Assembly (NCBI RefSeq): GCF_001546115.1
Contig: NZ_KQ955208.1
Location: 62,001-126,000, forward strand
Direction: 5' to 3'
DNA from: Paracoccus aminovorans
Lineage (GTDB): Bacteria > Pseudomonadota > Alphaproteobacteria > Rhodobacterales > Rhodobacteraceae
DNA: 64,000 nt
Every line of letters starts with the position of its first letter. Within the stretch, counting starts at the first letter, position 1. The notes beneath the pieces were generated by a model. The model was not told the DNA's origin, did not search any database, and was given only the letters and a program-made list of their open reading frames with translations. The translations under genes and the position numbers were made by a program. Shown here in pieces: positions 27,372 through 37,479 of the stretch.

Positions 27372-29258
27372 TCAGCCCCACTCCCAAGGCCGGGTGAACC
27401 GGCCCAGGCAATCGGCCAGTGCCTGCTCGTCCACGCTGCCCTGCCGGACCAACCGCGCCACCAGGCCGCGCTTCTTGTCCTCGACCACCTCGGCCACCGT
27501 GACCGGCAGCCCGGCTCCGGCCAGGGCCTCGTCATAGACGCGCTTGATCGCCAGCTTGCGCAGGTCGGGCTTGAAGATCTTGCCCACCGCCGTCTTGGGC
27601 AGTTCGGGCAGCACCTCGATATATTTCGGCACCGCCGCGCGTTCGGGAATGTGCTCGCGGGCATGCTCCATCAGCGCCTCGACCGTGACCTCTGTGCCCG
27701 CGACCAGCTCGACATAGGCGCAGGGCAGTTCGCCCGCGAAACTGTCGGGCTGGCCGATGGCGCCGGCGAAGGCGACGGCGGGGTGCGACAGCAGCGCGTC
27801 CTCGATCATCGCCGGGTCGATGTTGTGGCCGCCGCGGATGATCAGGTCCTTGGCCCGGCCGGTGATCCACAGATAGCCGTCCGCGTCCAGCCGGCCCAGG
27901 TCGCCGGTGCGCAGGAAGCGGTCCTCGGCGAACAGGTCGTGGTTCTTGTCGGCCTCTGTATAGGTCGAGCCCTCGAAGACGCCGGGGTTGGCGACGCAGA
28001 TCTCGCCGATCTCGTCCACGGCGCATTCCTGGAAGACGCGGTCCACCCGGCGCAGGATGCGGACATGGGTATAGGGCAGGGGGATGCCGACCGAGCCGAC
28101 CTTCTTCAGCCCGTCCACCGGGTTCACCGACACCAGGCAGGTCGCCTCGGTCAGGCCATAGCCCTCGGCGATCTCGACGCCGGTGGCCGAGCGGAAGCGG
28201 TTGTAAAGCTCCATCGGCAGCGGCGCCGAGCCCGAGATCGCCGTGCGCAGCGACGAGACATCCGCATCGACCGGCCTCTGCATCAGCGCGGCGATGGCGG
28301 TCGGGACGGTGATCAGGAAGGTGGCCTGCCAGCGCTCGATCAGCTTCCAGAAATTGTCGAAGACGCCCTCGCCGCGATAGCCGGCCGGAGTGGGCATGAC
28401 CAGCTGCGCCCCGGACATCAGGCAGGACATCAGGATCGGATAGGCGGCGAAGACGTGAAACATCGGCAGCGGGCACATCAGCACGTCGCGTTCGGTGAAC
28501 AGCAATTCGGCACCCAGCCAGCCGTTGTAGATCATGCCCGACAGCTTGTGCTGCGCCACCTTGGGCGTGCCGGTGGTGCCGCCGGTATGGAAATAGGCGG
28601 CGACGCGGTCTTCGGGCGCCGGGTCGAACAGCAGCCGGTCGTGGCGCTGGGCGCTGGCGGCGGCCTCGAAATCCAGCACCCGGGCGTGGTGACGGGTCGA
28701 CACCTTGGGCCGCATCAAGGGCACCAGCAGCCGCTTCACCCCGGTCAGGTAGCCGCGCAGGTCGACCTCCAGCACGGTCTGCAGGCCGGGGGCCAGCGCC
28801 ACCGCCTGCGCCGCCTTCTGCGCAATGTCGGTCTTGGGAAAGCTCTTCAGCGTCACCAGCACCTTGGCGCCGGTTTCGCGCAGGATGGCCGCGATCTGCT
28901 CGGGGTCCAGCAGCGGGTTGATCGGGTTCACGATGCCGGCGGTGGCACCCGCCAGCAGCACGACCGGCGCCTCGAGGCAGTTCGGCAGCAGATAGGCCAC
29001 CACGTCACGCGGGCCGATGCCCAGGCTGTGGAACAGGTTCGCGGTCTCGGTCACCCGCTCGTGCAGGTCGGACCAGGTCAGGCTGCGCGCCGGCGCCTTG
29101 GGGTCCGAGAAAAGCTGGAAGCTGATCGCGGGGCGCTGGGGATGGCGGTCGCGGGTCAGGGTCAGGGCCTGATGAATGGTCGCCGGCAACTGCCGTTGCG
29201 CATAGGGCATTTCCGCCTCGACCGCGTTGCGGTCTGCGACGTTCGCGAACCTGACCAT
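27372..29258 (-). CDS. AMP-dependent acyl-CoA synthetase
   Basis: Activates a carboxylic acid, probably medium- or long-chain, to its CoA thioester through an acyl-adenylate. The 628-residue product has the P-loop YFHTGGTTGTPKVAQ, the A5 motif GYGLTEATC, the A7/A8 region LRTGDLG...GRAKDLIIRGGHNIDP, and the catalytic lysine segment KTAVGKIFKPDLR. An N-terminal region of about 70 residues precedes the core. GGAGG lies upstream of ATG 29258. Substrate specificity cannot be read from the sequence. Confidence 0.92.
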   Translation of the reverse strand: MVRFANVADRNAVEAEMPYAQRQLPATIHQALTLTRDRHPQRPAISFQLFSDPKAPARSLTWSDLHERVTETANLFHSLGIGPRDVVAYLLPNCLEAPVVLLAGATAGIVNPINPLLDPEQIAAILRETGAKVLVTLKSFPKTDIAQKAAQAVALAPGLQTVLEVDLRGYLTGVKRLLVPLMRPKVSTRHHARVLDFEAAASAQRHDRLLFDPAPEDRVAAYFHTGGTTGTPKVAQHKLSGMIYNGWLGAELLFTERDVLMCPLPMFHVFAAYPILMSCLMSGAQLVMPTPAGYRGEGVFDNFWKLIERWQATFLITVPTAIAALMQRPVDADVSSLRTAISGSAPLPMELYNRFRSATGVEIAEGYGLTEATCLVSVNPVDGLKKVGSVGIPLPYTHVRILRRVDRVFQECAVDEIGEICVANPGVFEGSTYTEADKNHDLFAEDRFLRTGDLGRLDADGYLWITGRAKDLIIRGGHNIDPAMIEDALLSHPAVAFAGAIGQPDSFAGELPCAYVELVAGTEVTVEALMEHAREHIPERAAVPKYIEVLPELPKTAVGKIFKPDLRKLAIKRVYDEALAGAGLPVTVAEVVEDKKRGLVARLVRQGSVDEQALADCLGRFTRPWEWG

Positions 29259-29387
29259 TGAATCCTCCCAGAAATTCTCCCGGGGCGCGCCTTGGCCCCG
29301 CCTTGGAAAGCATGGTCCGAAAAGCAGCGCCGGGGCAAGTCGGGCCTTGCCCGCGGCGCGTGGAAACGCAGCGTCAGAGACGCCGCG

Positions 29388-29897
29388 TCAGGCCTGCGGA
29401 ATGCGCAGCGTCTGGCCGGGATAGATCTTGTCCGGGTCGGTCAGCATCGGCTTGTTGGCCTCGAAGATTTCCTGGTAACGGCCTGCCTTGCCGAGGTATT
29501 TCTGCGAAATGGCGGAAAGCGTCTCGCCCTTTTGCACGGTGTGGAACACGGGCTTGGCACCGGCGGGGGCCGGAGTTTCAGTGCTGGCGCCCTCCAGCTC
29601 GACATGGGCGATGCCCTTGATGTTGCCGACGGCGAGGATCAGCTTTTCCAGCGTCTCCTGGTCGCGGGCCTGACCCGAGATCACCACGGTATCGCCGCGC
29701 AGCTTCAGGTGGACATCCTTGCCGGTCAGGCCAAGCGCCTTCAGCTCGGCCTTGAGCGCGGCGACCTTGCGGTCGGTGTCGCTTTCCGCGGCCTGCGCCG
29801 CGGACTGCCCTGCCGGCTGTGCCGGAGCCTCTTTCGCCTCGGCCTCGCTGCCGAACAGCGACTTTCCGGCGTCCTTCACGAAATCCCAAATGGCCAT
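29388..29897 (-). CDS. kbp: BON and LysM domain protein (Kbp/YgaU-like)
   Basis: 169 residues with the architecture of the potassium-binding protein Kbp (YgaU): an N-terminal MAIWDFVKDAGKSLFG helix, a BON domain around residues 45-105 (VHLKLRGDTVVISGQA), and a C-terminal LysM domain (FHTVQKGETLSAISQKYLG ... IYPGQTLRIP). The start at 29897 is set by an AAAGGAG site and the conserved N terminus. No signal peptide, as for E. coli Kbp, which is a cytosolic potassium sensor. Confidence 0.88.
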   Translation of the reverse strand: MAIWDFVKDAGKSLFGSEAEAKEAPAQPAGQSAAQAAESDTDRKVAALKAELKALGLTGKDVHLKLRGDTVVISGQARDQETLEKLILAVGNIKGIAHVELEGASTETPAPAGAKPVFHTVQKGETLSAISQKYLGKAGRYQEIFEANKPMLTDPDKIYPGQTLRIPQA

Positions 29898-30031
29898 GAC
29901 CACTCCTTTGGCTCGGATTGCATCACAACGGCAAAGATCCGCGCAAGCGGCGGTTCCATACAATTTTCAGCAATCGGAAGTTGTGAAACTGAACCGTCTT
30001 TCCTATTTTCCCCATGAAACAAGGGGATTCC

Positions 30032-30574
30032 ATGCTGAACAAATTGACCAATTCGTTGGTTTTCATGGCCTTAATGGGCCTGCTCGCCTCGCCGGCCCTG
30101 GCCGAGATCCAGGTGCGGGTCTCGACCAAATCCGTCGCCTTCAACCTGGCGCGGCAAGGCGCGGTTTCCTGCTACCAGACGTCGGTGCGCGAAAACAAGG
30201 CAGCCGCCGCCGCGACCAATGCCACGCGGCAGGCGCGCGGGCTGGCGCCGCTGCGTGCCAATGCCGAGCTGGCCGAGGTTGCGGCCCGCCATGCCTGCGA
30301 CATGGCGCGGCGCGGGGTGATGTCGCATCGCGGCAGCAGCACGAAGGGGCCGATGCAGCGGCTGAAGAACGACGGCTATCGGCCCAGCATCGCGGCCGAG
30401 AACATCGCCGCCGGCCCCTTCACGCAAGAGCGGGTGCTGCAGGAATGGAGCCGCTCCAGCGGGCATCTGGCGAATATCCTGATCCCGCAGATGCGCCATT
30501 ACGGCATCGGCAAGGCCGTCGGCAGCGATGGCAAGACGGTGTTCTGGGCGGCGGTCTACAGCGCGCCGCGCTGA
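30032..30574 (+). CDS. Exported CAP (SCP/PR1) domain protein
   Basis: 180 residues with a signal peptide ending in ASPALA. The CAP domain follows with a NATRQARGLAPLRANAELAEVAARHACDMA type helix, MSHRG, AAENIAAG and SGHLANIL motifs, giving the two histidines and the glutamate of the family's metal-binding cavity. ATG 30032 is preferred over 30014 because AAGGGG lies 6 bases before it. Function of bacterial CAP proteins is mostly unknown. Confidence 0.85.
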   Translation: MLNKLTNSLVFMALMGLLASPALAEIQVRVSTKSVAFNLARQGAVSCYQTSVRENKAAAAATNATRQARGLAPLRANAELAEVAARHACDMARRGVMSHRGSSTKGPMQRLKNDGYRPSIAAENIAAGPFTQERVLQEWSRSSGHLANILIPQMRHYGIGKAVGSDGKTVFWAAVYSAPR

Positions 30575-30598
30575 GCCCGGCGCGGCCGCCGGGGCCGC

Positions 30599-32407
30599 TC
30601 AGCCCTGCGGCGGCAGCGCGGACGCCTCTTCGGCGCCTTCGGTGAACTGCAGCCGCGCCAGCCGGGCGTAAAGCCCGCCCTGCGCGACCAGCGTGTCGTG
30701 CCGGCCCTGCGCCACGATCCGGCCATGGTCGAAGACGACGATGCGGTCGGCCTTCTTCACCGTCGCCAGCCGGTGCGCGATGATGATGGTGGTGCGGGTG
30801 CGGGCCAGTTCGTCCACCGCCTGCTGCACCAGCCGTTCGGATTCGGCGTCGAGCGCGCTGGTCGCCTCGTCCAGAAGCAGGATCGGCGCGTCGCGCAGGA
30901 TGGCGCGGGCGATGGCGATGCGCTGCTTCTGCCCGCCTGACAGCATCACCCCGCGTTCGCCGACATAACTGTCATATCCCTCGGGCAGGAGCGCCAGGAA
31001 CTCGTCGGCATGGGCGGCGCGGGCGGCGGCCTCGACCTCGGCGTCGCTGGCCTCGGGGCGGCCGAAGCGGATGTTCTCGCGCGCGGTGGCGGCAAAGATC
31101 ACCGGGTCCTGCGGCACCAGCGCGATGGCCTGGCGGAAATCGGCGCGGGCCATGCTGCGCAGGTCGATGCCGTCGATGCTGACCGTGCCGGCATCGGGAT
31201 CCCAGAAGCGCAGCAGCAGCTGGATCACCGTGGTCTTGCCGGCGCCCGAGGGGCCGACCAGCGCCACCGTCTCGCCCGGCGCGATGTCGAGCGTAATGCC
31301 CTCGAGCGCCGAGCGGTCGGGGCGCGAGGGGTAGTGGAAGGTCACGTCGTCGAAGCCGATGGCGCCCCTGACCGGCCGGGGCAGGGCCACCGGCGCGGCG
31401 GGATCGGTCAGGCTGTCCTCGTTCGTCAGCAGCTCGGTCAGCCGCTCGGTCGCACCGGCGGCGCGCTGCAGTTCGCCCCAGATTTCCGACAGCGCGCCGA
31501 CGGCGCCGGCGACCATCACCGCGTAGATCACGAATTGCACCAGCTGGCCCACGGTCATCACGTCCGTCCGCACGTCGCGGGCGCCGATCCAAAGGACGCC
31601 GAGCACGCCCGAGAAGATCAGGAAGATCACGATCACCGTCATCACCGTGCGGGTCCGCACCCGGTCCAGCGCCGAGACATAGGAGCGTTCGGTCACCTCG
31701 TCGAAGCGCGCCCGGGTCGGGCCTTCATGGGTGAAGGCCTGCACTGTCTGGGCCGAGAGCAGGCTTTCCGAGGCCGCGCCCGAGGACAGCGCGATCCAGT
31801 CCTGGTTCTCGCGCGAGAGCTTGCGCAGCCGCCGGCCCAGCACGACGATCGGCACCACCACCAGCGGCACCAGCAGCAGGACCAGCCCCGAGAGCTTGGG
31901 CGAGGTCCAGACCAGAAGCGCCATGCCACCGATCAGGATCATGAAGTTGCGCAGCGCGATCGAGACCGAGGAGCCGATGACCGACTGGATCAGCGTGGTG
32001 TCGGTGGTGATGCGGCTGATGATCTCGCCGGTCAGCACGCGCTCGTAGAAGGCCGGGCTCATGGCGATGACGCGGTCGAACACCGCCTTGCGGATGTCGG
32101 CCACGACGCGCTCGCCGAGCCGCGTGACGAAGTAGTAACGCAGCCCGGTCCCCAGCGCGAGCAGCCCGACGATGGCCAGCGCCGCGCCGAAATACTGGTC
32201 GAGCAGATGCGCGCCGGCGTCGAAGCCGTCGACCACGCGGCGCACCGCCAGCGGCAGCACCAGGCTGATCCCGGCCGTCGCCACCAGCGCCAGCACCGCC
32301 ACCGCGAGCAGTCCGCGATAGGGCCGGATGAAGGGCCAGAGCGCGCCGAGCGCGCCGATGCGTTTCGTGGTCGGACGGTCCACGATGACTTTCGGTCCGC
32401 GTGCCAT
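30599..32407 (-). CDS. ABC transporter, fused permease and ATPase (MsbA/half-transporter type)
   Basis: 602 residues: six membrane helices (about residues 25-310), then a nucleotide-binding domain with Walker A GPSGAGKTT, Q-loop LVPQDPVIF, signature LSGGQKQR, Walker B ILLLDEATSALD and H-loop AHRLATV. It belongs to the lipid/drug half-transporters that work as homodimers. It lies 57 bp downstream of the EVE gene, at the end of the tsaD-gpsA-yciI-EVE run. The substrate cannot be inferred. Confidence 0.92.
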   Translation of the reverse strand: MARGPKVIVDRPTTKRIGALGALWPFIRPYRGLLAVAVLALVATAGISLVLPLAVRRVVDGFDAGAHLLDQYFGAALAIVGLLALGTGLRYYFVTRLGERVVADIRKAVFDRVIAMSPAFYERVLTGEIISRITTDTTLIQSVIGSSVSIALRNFMILIGGMALLVWTSPKLSGLVLLLVPLVVVPIVVLGRRLRKLSRENQDWIALSSGAASESLLSAQTVQAFTHEGPTRARFDEVTERSYVSALDRVRTRTVMTVIVIFLIFSGVLGVLWIGARDVRTDVMTVGQLVQFVIYAVMVAGAVGALSEIWGELQRAAGATERLTELLTNEDSLTDPAAPVALPRPVRGAIGFDDVTFHYPSRPDRSALEGITLDIAPGETVALVGPSGAGKTTVIQLLLRFWDPDAGTVSIDGIDLRSMARADFRQAIALVPQDPVIFAATARENIRFGRPEASDAEVEAAARAAHADEFLALLPEGYDSYVGERGVMLSGGQKQRIAIARAILRDAPILLLDEATSALDAESERLVQQAVDELARTRTTIIIAHRLATVKKADRIVVFDHGRIVAQGRHDTLVAQGGLYARLARLQFTEGAEEASALPPQG

Positions 32408-32464
32408 GTCACCCCTCCTGGGCTTTTGCGCCTTGGTGCGTTTCGGGATTGCCGGGCGGGCCGG

Positions 32465-32890
32465 TCACAGCGGCTGCGTGCCGCCCGCCAGTTCCAGGAT
32501 CACGTCCCATTCCGCATCCGAGACCGGCTGCACCGACAGCCGCGAATTGTTGACCAGGATCATGTCCTTCAGCCGCGGCTCGGCCTTGGCCTCGTCCAGC
32601 GTCACCGGCCGCCGGACGCGGGCCACCGCCTTCACGTCCACGCATTCCCATTTCGGGTCGTCGGCGGTCGAATCGGGATGGGCCAGCGCCACCACCTCGC
32701 AGATGCCCACGACCTCCTTGCCGATGTTCGAGTGATAGAAGAAGCCGCGCTCGCCCAGCTTCATGGCGCGCATGTTGTTGCGGGCCTGGTAGTTGCGCAC
32801 GCCGTCCCATTGCTCGCCCCGCTCGCCCCTGGCGATCAGGTCGTCGAAGCTGAAGACGTCGGGCTCGGACTTGAACAGCCAATGCGCCAT
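32465..32890 (-). CDS. EVE domain protein
   Basis: 141 residues consisting of a single EVE domain, a PUA-like fold that reads modified bases. Typical segments: HWLFKSEPDVFSFDDL, WDGVRNYQARNNMRAM, RGFFYHSN, GICEV, and the C-terminal LQPVSDAEW-like end. Its start codon overlaps the stop of the upstream yciI-like gene (TGATG). This operon neighbourhood (tsaD, gpsA, yciI, EVE) is common in alphaproteobacteria. Confidence 0.9.
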   Translation of the reverse strand: MAHWLFKSEPDVFSFDDLIARGERGEQWDGVRNYQARNNMRAMKLGERGFFYHSNIGKEVVGICEVVALAHPDSTADDPKWECVDVKAVARVRRPVTLDEAKAEPRLKDMILVNNSRLSVQPVSDAEWDVILELAGGTQPL

Positions 32891-33162
32891 CAGCCGATCA
32901 CCTTGCGCCATTCCACCACCTCGACCGCGCCGAAGACGCCGGCCTCGGCATAGGGGTCGTGCGCGGCCCAGTCGCGCACCTCGTCGAGGCTTTCGCCCTC
33001 GACCACGACCAGCGAGCCGCAGGGCTGGCCGTTCTCGATGAAGGGGCCGGCCAGCTCTACGCCGGGGCGCCGGCCCAGCCAGTCCAGGTGCTGCGGGCGC
33101 ACGGCAAGGCGGGTCTCCAGCATGCCGGGGGCATCGCGGCAGATCAGGGCGAACAGGGGCAT
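32890..33162 (-). CDS. YciI-like protein
   Basis: 90 residues of the YciI/YCII ferredoxin-like fold: [55 protein letters not shown]. The conserved His and Asp of the family are present. Tandem ATGs at 33165 and 33162; AAGGAGG is better spaced for 33162. Overlaps the gpsA stop and the EVE start, so translation of the three genes is coupled. Confidence 0.88.
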   Translation of the reverse strand: MPLFALICRDAPGMLETRLAVRPQHLDWLGRRPGVELAGPFIENGQPCGSLVVVEGESLDEVRDWAAHDPYAEAGVFGAVEVVEWRKVIG

Positions 33163-34103
33163 CATTCCTCCTTCAGCGGGCGGTTCAGCAAGATATCCAG
33201 CGCATGTTCCATGGCGACGCGGCCCTCGGCAAGCCCCGCGACCAGTTGCGAGACCGGCAGCTCGACCCCCAGCTTCGGGGCCAGCGCGGCGACGGCGCGG
33301 GCGGTGGCGGCGCCCTCGACCGTGGTGCCGGCGGCGAATTCGCGGCCCGCCCCCAGCGCCAGGCCATAGCGGAAATTGCGCGACTGTTCCGAGGTGCAGG
33401 TCAGCACCAGATCGCCCAGGCCCGAAAGGCCGGCCAGGGTCTCCGGCCGGGCGCCGAGCGCCGCGGCAAGGCGGGTCATCTCGGCAAAGCCGCGCGTCAC
33501 CACGCTGGCTCGGGCGCTGTCGCCATAGCCCGCGCCGATGGCGGCGCCGGCGGCGATGGCGACGACGTTCTTCAGCGCCCCGCCCAGTTCGGCGCCGGTG
33601 ACGTCGGTGGTGCGGTAGAGCCGCAGCGCGGTGGTGGACAGCTGGCGTTGCAGCGCCTCGGCCGCGTCCGGGTCGGTGCAGGCGAGCGTCAGCGCGGTCG
33701 GCAGGCCGCGGGCGATGTCGGCGGCGAAGCTGGGCCCGGTCAGCACCGCGATGGTGGCACGCGGGCAGGCCTGCGCGATCAGCGCCGAGGGGCCGGTCAG
33801 GGTGGCGAGGTCGATGCCCTTGGCGCAGCTGACCAGGCGGCGGCCGTCGAAGTGCTGCGCCTCGGCGGCCAGGAAGCTGCCCAGCACCTGCGCCGGCAGG
33901 GCGAGCAGCACGGTCTCGGCGGTGCAATCCGCCAGCCGGTCGGTCAGGTGCAGGCTGTCGGGCAGGGCGATGCCGGGCAGGCGCGGATTCTCGCGCGCCC
34001 TCCAGGCCACGTCGCGGCCCCAGAGCGTGACCGGCCCCTTCGCGGCCAGCACCACCGCCAGCGCCGTGCCGAAGGCGCCCGCGCCGATCACCGCAACGCT
34101 CAT
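33162..34103 (-). CDS. gpsA: Glycerol-3-phosphate dehydrogenase [NAD(P)+]
   Basis: Reduces dihydroxyacetone phosphate to sn-glycerol-3-phosphate for phospholipid synthesis. The 313-residue product has the N-terminal dinucleotide motif [10 protein letters not shown], the SCAKGID and [15 protein letters not shown] segments, and the catalytic lysine in [13 protein letters not shown]. Overlaps tsaD by 4 bases at its start and yciI at its end. Confidence 0.95.
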   Translation of the reverse strand: MSVAVIGAGAFGTALAVVLAAKGPVTLWGRDVAWRARENPRLPGIALPDSLHLTDRLADCTAETVLLALPAQVLGSFLAAEAQHFDGRRLVSCAKGIDLATLTGPSALIAQACPRATIAVLTGPSFAADIARGLPTALTLACTDPDAAEALQRQLSTTALRLYRTTDVTGAELGGALKNVVAIAAGAAIGAGYGDSARASVVTRGFAEMTRLAAALGARPETLAGLSGLGDLVLTCTSEQSRNFRYGLALGAGREFAAGTTVEGAATARAVAALAPKLGVELPVSQLVAGLAEGRVAMEHALDILLNRPLKEE

Positions 34104-35164
34104 GCCTTGGCCCCCCGCTTGCCGGCGCCGAGCATCGGTGCGGCGGCCTGGTCCAGCGGCCAGCGCGGGCGCGCGGCCAGGTCCATGCCGTCGCGCTGGC
34201 CGGCGTCATGCGCCTCGATCCCGGCCCAGGCGATCATCGCGGCATTGTCGGTGCAAAGCCGCAGCGGCGGGGCCAGGAAGCGCGCGCCCGCCGCCTCGGC
34301 CACGGCTTGCAGCGCCGCCCGCAGGGTCTGGTTCGCGGCAACGCCGCCCGCCACCGCCAGCACAGGCGCGGGCGAGGCGGCCAGCGCCCGGCGGGTCTTT
34401 TCGGCCAGCACATCGGCCACGGCCTGCTGGAACCCGGCGCAGATGTCGGCGCGGTCCTGTTCGTGCAACCCGCCCTGGGCCGCGACCAAGGTATCGCGCT
34501 GGCGCAGCACGGCGGTCTTCAGCCCCGAGAAGCTGAGGTCGCAGCCGGGTCGGTCCAGCAGCGGCCGCGGCAAGGCAAAGCGGCGCGGGTCGCCCTGGGC
34601 GGCGGCGGCCTCGACCGCCGGGCCTCCGGGCTGCGGCAGGCCCAGGAGCTTCGCCACCTTGTCGAAAGCCTCGCCCGGGGCGTCGTCGATGGTGCCGCCG
34701 AGCCGGGTAAAGTCCTGCGGCCCGTCCACGCGCAGGAACTGGCAATGCCCGCCCGACACCAGCAGCATCAGGTAAGGATAGGCGATCCCGTCGGTCAGCC
34801 GCGGCGTCAGGGCATGGCCGGCCAGGTGGTTCACCCCGACCAGCGGCAGGCCCGAGCCCGCCGCCAGCCCCTTGGCCAGCATCACCCCCGCAAGCACGCC
34901 GCCGATCAGCCCCGGCCCGGCGGTGACGGCGATGCCGTCCAGCTGGTCCAGCCGCAGCCCGGCCTCGGCCAGCGCCTGCTCGACGCAGCCGTCCAGCTTT
35001 TCGGCATGGGCGCGGGCGGCGATCTCGGGCACCACGCCGCCGAAATCGGCATGCAGCGCCGTCTGGCCGGCAACCACCGAGGCCAGGATGGTGCGGTCGT
35101 CGCGCACCACGGCGGCGGCGGTGTCGTCGCAGCTGCTTTCGATGCCGAGAAAGATCCGTGCCAT
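34100..35164 (-). CDS. tsaD: tRNA N6-adenosine threonylcarbamoyltransferase TsaD
   Basis: Catalytic subunit for the t6A37 modification of ANN-decoding tRNAs. The 354-residue product has the ASKHA nucleotide-binding features: [14 protein letters not shown] at the N terminus, [12 protein letters not shown] with a metal-binding His, [17 protein letters not shown] and [12 protein letters not shown]. First gene of the minus-strand operon and divergent from hemD, with a 71-bp shared upstream region. Confidence 0.96.
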   Translation of the reverse strand: MARIFLGIESSCDDTAAAVVRDDRTILASVVAGQTALHADFGGVVPEIAARAHAEKLDGCVEQALAEAGLRLDQLDGIAVTAGPGLIGGVLAGVMLAKGLAAGSGLPLVGVNHLAGHALTPRLTDGIAYPYLMLLVSGGHCQFLRVDGPQDFTRLGGTIDDAPGEAFDKVAKLLGLPQPGGPAVEAAAAQGDPRRFALPRPLLDRPGCDLSFSGLKTAVLRQRDTLVAAQGGLHEQDRADICAGFQQAVADVLAEKTRRALAASPAPVLAVAGGVAANQTLRAALQAVAEAAGARFLAPPLRLCTDNAAMIAWAGIEAHDAGQRDGMDLAARPRWPLDQAAAPMLGAGKRGAKA

Positions 35165-35235
35165 GCTTGTCCTTGTTCCTGCGCCGCCCCGGGCATAGGC
35201 AAGGGGGGACGTAACATCTTGCCCGGCCGAATGCC

Positions 35236-35922
35236 ATGTCCCTTGCCGTCCCTGCCATACCGCCGCCCACGCTGCTTCTGACCCGGCCCGAGCCGGCGGC
35301 GCGGCGTTTTGCCGCAGCCGCCGCGCCGCTGGGCTTGCCGGTGCTGATCTCGCCGGTGCTGCGCATCGTTCCGGTGGCGCATGACGCCGGCCGGCTGGCG
35401 GCGGCCGAGGGGCTGGTCTTCACCTCGGTCCATGCGGTGCCGGCGGCGGGGGCCGGGCGCGGGCGGCCGGCGATCTGCGTCGGGCCGGCCACCGCCCAGG
35501 CGGCGCGGGAGGCGGGCTTTGCCGTGACCGAGGGGCCGGGCGATGCCGCGCGCATGCTGCCGCTGCTCCAAGAGCTTGGCCCGGGCTGGCTGCATCCGCA
35601 TGGCGCCCATGTGGCCAAGGTTTTGCCGGTGCCGGGCGTCGTGGTCTATGACCAGCTGCCGCTGGAGCTGAGCCTGGCGGCGCGGGCTTTGCTGGCGGGA
35701 CCGGGGCCGGTGATCCTGCCGCTGTTCTCGCCCCGCTCGGCGCGGCTGCTGGCGGGGCAGGCGGGCGGGGCACGGGCGGCGCTGTGGCTGGCGCCGATCA
35801 GCGCGGCGGCGGCGGCGGCCTGGAGCGGCCCTGCGGCGCGGGTCGCGGTCGCGCCCGATCCGGATGCCGGGGGCGTGCTTGCGGCCATCGAAACCCTGCT
35901 CGGCGCGGAACAAAGCATGTGA
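35236..35922 (+). CDS. hemD: Uroporphyrinogen-III synthase
   Basis: Closes and inverts ring D of hydroxymethylbilane in tetrapyrrole synthesis. The family is poorly conserved, but the 228-residue length, the N-terminal [39 protein letters not shown] and the C-terminal half with VVVYDQLP fit. Context supports it: the following genes are the Mic60-like and hemY genes, a conserved alphaproteobacterial cluster. Confidence 0.85.
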   Translation: MSLAVPAIPPPTLLLTRPEPAARRFAAAAAPLGLPVLISPVLRIVPVAHDAGRLAAAEGLVFTSVHAVPAAGAGRGRPAICVGPATAQAAREAGFAVTEGPGDAARMLPLLQELGPGWLHPHGAHVAKVLPVPGVVVYDQLPLELSLAARALLAGPGPVILPLFSPRSARLLAGQAGGARAALWLAPISAAAAAAWSGPAARVAVAPDPDAGGVLAAIETLLGAEQSM

Positions 35923-36039
35923 GGGCGGGTTGAGGCGCCACGCGCTGCCCACTAGACTTGTGGCGGGAGCCAGTGATGATAGCGGGTCCGGGCAGCGTCG
36001 CTTGCCCGTGTTCCGGCGCAGAAGGGAACGGGGAAGATC

Positions 36040-37467
36040 GTGAAACAGCCAGAAGCCAATTCCAGCGAAAACAAGGCCAGCCCCGACAAGGACTTGAAGA
36101 AGAAGGCCGTTTCCGGCCCGGTGATCGACAGCCACCCGGTCAGCGCCGGCGAGGCCACCGCCGCCGCCAAGCCCGAGCCGAAGCCGGCGGTCGAATCGAA
36201 GCTGGTCGGCTCGGGCGAGGGGCCGGGGGGTGCGGCGCCGAAGCCCCGCCCGGCCGAGGCCGCGCCTGCCGCTGCCGCCGCTGCGGCGACCAAGCCCGCG
36301 CCCGCCAAGCCCGAAATCGCGAAATCCGAGCCGGCCCGCGTCGAGACCCGCGTGGTCGAGGTGCGCAAGGCTGGCTTCATGCCCACGCTTCTGGGCGGGG
36401 TGATCGCCGCCGGGCTGGGCGCCGCCGCGACCTGGTGGGCGATCCCGCATCTGCCCGAGGCCTGGCGTCCCCCGGCCGAGCAGGCCCCGAACGAGGCCGC
36501 GCTTGCCGCCGCCCGCGACGCCGCGACCGAGGCTGCACGCACCGAGATCCAGGCCCAGGGCGATGCCTTTGCCAAGCGCGCCGGCGAGGCCGGGGCCGAT
36601 GCCGCCCGCCAGGCCCTGGCCGATGCCGGTCCCGATCCCGAGGCGCTGAAGGCGCAGGCCGAGAAGCTCGCGGCGCTGGAAAAGACCGTCTCGGAGCTGG
36701 AGGCGCGTCCCGCCGTGACCCCGGTGGTCTCGGGCGAGGACAGCGCCGGCCTGCAGCAATTGCTTGATGACGTGAACGGCCGGCTGGCCGCGCAGCAGGC
36801 CCGCATCGACGAGCTGGCCGCGCGCGGCACGGTCGATCCCGCGCTGGCCGAGCGCATGCAGGGCTTTGCCGCCCAGGCCGAGGCGCTGCAGGACCAGATC
36901 GCCAGCGCCGCCGCCGAGGCCGAAAAGCGCATCAGCGCCGCGCAATCCCAGGCCAGCGCCTTGCAGGAAAGCGCCGATGCCGCCAATCGCCGCGCCCAGG
37001 CCGCCACCGCTGCCGCTGTCTTGCAGGCCGCCATCGAGACCGGCGGCCCCCGCGACCAGGCCCTGGCTGATCTGCAAGCCGCGGGCATCGAAGCCCCGGC
37101 CGTGCTGACCGGCGACGTGCCGACGCTGGAACAGCTGCGCGCCGATTTCCCGGCCGCCGCGCGCGAGGGTCTCGCCGCCTCGATCAAGCAGGCGCCGCAG
37201 GACGGCGGCGCGCTGGGGGCGATCGGCGACTTCCTGCGGGTGCAGACCGGCGCCCGCTCGGTCGAGCCGCGCGCGGGCGACGATCCCGACGCCATCCTGT
37301 CGCGTGCCGATGCCGCGGTGAAGGCCGGCGACGTCAAGGGCGCGCTGGCCGAGATCGCCGCGCTGCCGCAGGCCGGGCAGGATGCCATGTCGGCCTGGAC
37401 CGCCAAGGCGCAGGTCTGGGTCGAAGCCAATGCTGCGCTGGCCGCCCTGGCCGCCGGCAGCTTGTAA
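36040..37467 (+). CDS. Mic60/mitofilin-like inner membrane protein (COG4223)
   Basis: 475 residues from a GTG start. An Ala/Pro/Lys-rich N-terminal cytosolic region (about 110 residues) is followed by one membrane helix (FMPTLLGGVIAAGLGAAATWW), a long coiled coil (about residues 150-330) rich in Ala/Glu/Gln, and a C-terminal mitofilin-like helical domain. Alphaproteobacterial Mic60 homologues, linked to bending of intracytoplasmic membranes, are known to sit between hemD and hemY as here. The assignment rests on architecture and neighbourhood. Confidence 0.82.
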   Translation: MKQPEANSSENKASPDKDLKKKAVSGPVIDSHPVSAGEATAAAKPEPKPAVESKLVGSGEGPGGAAPKPRPAEAAPAAAAAAATKPAPAKPEIAKSEPARVETRVVEVRKAGFMPTLLGGVIAAGLGAAATWWAIPHLPEAWRPPAEQAPNEAALAAARDAATEAARTEIQAQGDAFAKRAGEAGADAARQALADAGPDPEALKAQAEKLAALEKTVSELEARPAVTPVVSGEDSAGLQQLLDDVNGRLAAQQARIDELAARGTVDPALAERMQGFAAQAEALQDQIASAAAEAEKRISAAQSQASALQESADAANRRAQAATAAAVLQAAIETGGPRDQALADLQAAGIEAPAVLTGDVPTLEQLRADFPAAAREGLAASIKQAPQDGGALGAIGDFLRVQTGARSVEPRAGDDPDAILSRADAAVKAGDVKGALAEIAALPQAGQDAMSAWTAKAQVWVEANAALAALAAGSL

Positions 37468-37479
37468 GGAGTCCCTGGC

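Noticed and set aside
27282..29261. 659-codon plus-strand frame opposite the acyl-CoA synthetase
   Set aside because: Antisense to a well-supported enzyme, with His/Arg/Gln-rich filler composition.
31010..32953. 647-codon plus-strand frame opposite the ABC transporter and EVE genes
   Set aside because: Antisense to clear genes and His/Asp/Gln-rich without structure.
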